A stretch of DNA of 5,968 nt from an uncultured Eubacteriales bacterium (lineage in GTDB: Bacteria; Bacillota; Clostridia; Oscillospirales; CAG-272): contig CATLAS010000067.1 of assembly GCA_949878535.1 (NCBI GenBank), positions 1-5,968 on the forward strand. Reading direction: 5' to 3'. The notes beneath the pieces were generated by a model. That model worked only from the letters and a program-made list of their open reading frames with translations, was not told the origin of the DNA and ran no database searches. A program made the position numbers and the translations under genes. Shown here in pieces: positions 5,452 through 5,968 of the stretch (within the stretch, counting starts at the first letter, position 1; each line of letters opens with the position of its first letter).

Positions 5452-5601
5452 AAGGCCCCCTTGTGCAAAGGGGGCTCCCGCGTAGCGGGTGGGGGATTGG
5501 TTATCTACCATTTGGCAGGATCAATAAATCGGCAGTTATTGTTTAGACAATCCCTCCGAGCTTTGCTGCGCAAAGCCCACCTCCCTTTACACAAGGGAGG
5601 C
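5452..5601. repeat. Composite inverted-arm intergenic repeat, copy 2
   Basis: This is in the same orientation and has the same layout as 1939-2070. Positions 5445-5499 are identical to 1932-1986 (55 bp), and 5542-5601 match 2011-2070 with one difference (A at 5589 for G at 2058). The core carries 18 extra bases (5524-5541) relative to copy 1, and CAATAA (5522-5527) pairs with TTATTG (5536-5541). The conservation of the arms, against a diverged core flank, suggests recent spread or gene conversion. Confidence 0.85.
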
Positions 5602-5806
5602 ATAAAGGCTGATAGAGCTTGCGGCAATCCACCTCACCTTGCACAAGGTGAGGCGTGAAGGTTGATGGTGCTTGCGGCGAGCCACCTCACCTTGCCCAGG
5701 GAAGGCGTGAAGTTTGATAGGGCTTGCGGCAATCCGCCGCCCTTTGCTCAGGGGAGGCATGAAGATTGATGGTGCTTACAGCGATCCACCTCCTCTTGCA
5801 CAAAGG
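5577..5806. repeat. Tandem 52-53-bp repeat array with TTGCACAA-type palindromes
   Basis: Four units begin with CC(A/G)C at 5577, 5629, 5682 and 5734 (lengths 52, 53, 52, 52), and a fifth breaks off after 5786. The consensus is a CCACCTCNC palindrome arm around TTGCACAAG, then AGGCRTGAAGNTTGATRG, then GCTTGCGGCRA. The second unit has an exact 10-bp stem, CCTCACCTTG with CAAGGTGAGG. The first unit is also the right arm of the composite element, so the array looks like serial copying of that arm. No open reading frame with coding character is present. Confidence 0.82.
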
Positions 5807-5831
5807 CCCCCCGCGTAACACAGACCATGAA

Positions 5832-5922
5832 AAGGCTGCCTTGCACAAAGGTCCCCCGCGTAGCGCAACCCATAAAAAGGTCCCTTGCACAGAGGGAACT
5901 CCCGCGTAGCACAAACCGTGAG
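5832..5922. repeat. Further 46-bp type repeat units near the right edge
   Basis: Units start at 5832 and 5877 (45 and 46 bp), with AAGG, TTGCACA and CCCGCGTAGC blocks, and lead directly into the third composite copy at 5923. A partial unit at 5796-5831 is fused to the 52-53-bp array. Confidence 0.78.
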
Positions 5923-5968
5923 AAGGCCCCCTTGTGCAAAGGGGGGCTCCCGCATAGCGGGTGGGGGA
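5923..5968. repeat. Composite repeat, copy 3, left arm only (cut by window edge)
   Basis: The segment repeats the left arm of 1939-1985 with one extra G in the G-run and CATAGCGGG in place of CGTAGCGGG. The window ends in the G-run before the expected GGATT, so the core and right arm cannot be seen. Confidence 0.75.

Noticed and set aside
4887..5939. Minus-strand frames near the right end (HKGAFSWFVLRG type) and a plus-strand frame at 5401-5658
   Set aside because: These are the same repeat-derived peptides. The 46-bp and 52-53-bp periods are not reliably multiples of three, and there is no convincing ribosome-binding site.
5360..5968. CRISPR array
   Set aside because: Units are contiguous and palindromic throughout, without unique spacers of constant length, and no cas gene is present.

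Overview
The window looks like a chromosomal segment from a Gram-positive anaerobe of the Clostridia, most likely the Ruminococcaceae/Oscillospiraceae. The evidence is the style of the RecA, DapA and RecX proteins, a lysine riboswitch in front of dapA, strong sigma-A type promoters, purine-rich Shine-Dalgarno sites, and GC-rich palindromic intergenic repeats of a kind I associate with that family. The genus cannot be fixed from the sequence alone.

Left part (1-1697, minus strand): a lysine/diaminopimelate biosynthesis operon, dapA then dapB, with dapB running off the left edge. It has a consensus promoter (TTGACA, 17 bp, TACAAT), a leader of about 290 nt holding a recognisable lysine riboswitch (L box), and an intrinsic terminator before dapA. 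High lysine should therefore stop transcription before the first committed step of the pathway. An exact 10-bp inverted repeat lies between dapA and dapB.

Middle intergenic (about 1698-2327): degenerate 46-bp repeat units, then a composite element made of two inverted, hairpin-rich arms around a short core (1939-2070). After it come a T-run hairpin, a 10-bp palindrome, a strong recA promoter and a 106-nt recA leader.

Right part (2328-5312, plus strand): recA, recF and recX in one probable operon. RecA is the recombinase, RecF helps place RecA on gapped DNA, and RecX restrains RecA filaments. recF next to recA, rather than in the dnaA-dnaN-gyrB neighbourhood, is the most notable point of gene order.

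Right end (5313-5968): no gene. A second copy of the composite repeat lies in the same orientation as the first, so near-identical direct repeats flank the whole recA-recF-recX cluster. Around it are tandem 46-bp and 52-53-bp units, and a third copy starts at the window edge. I found no clearly undescribed protein system. The repeat family and the rec gene arrangement are the best leads.
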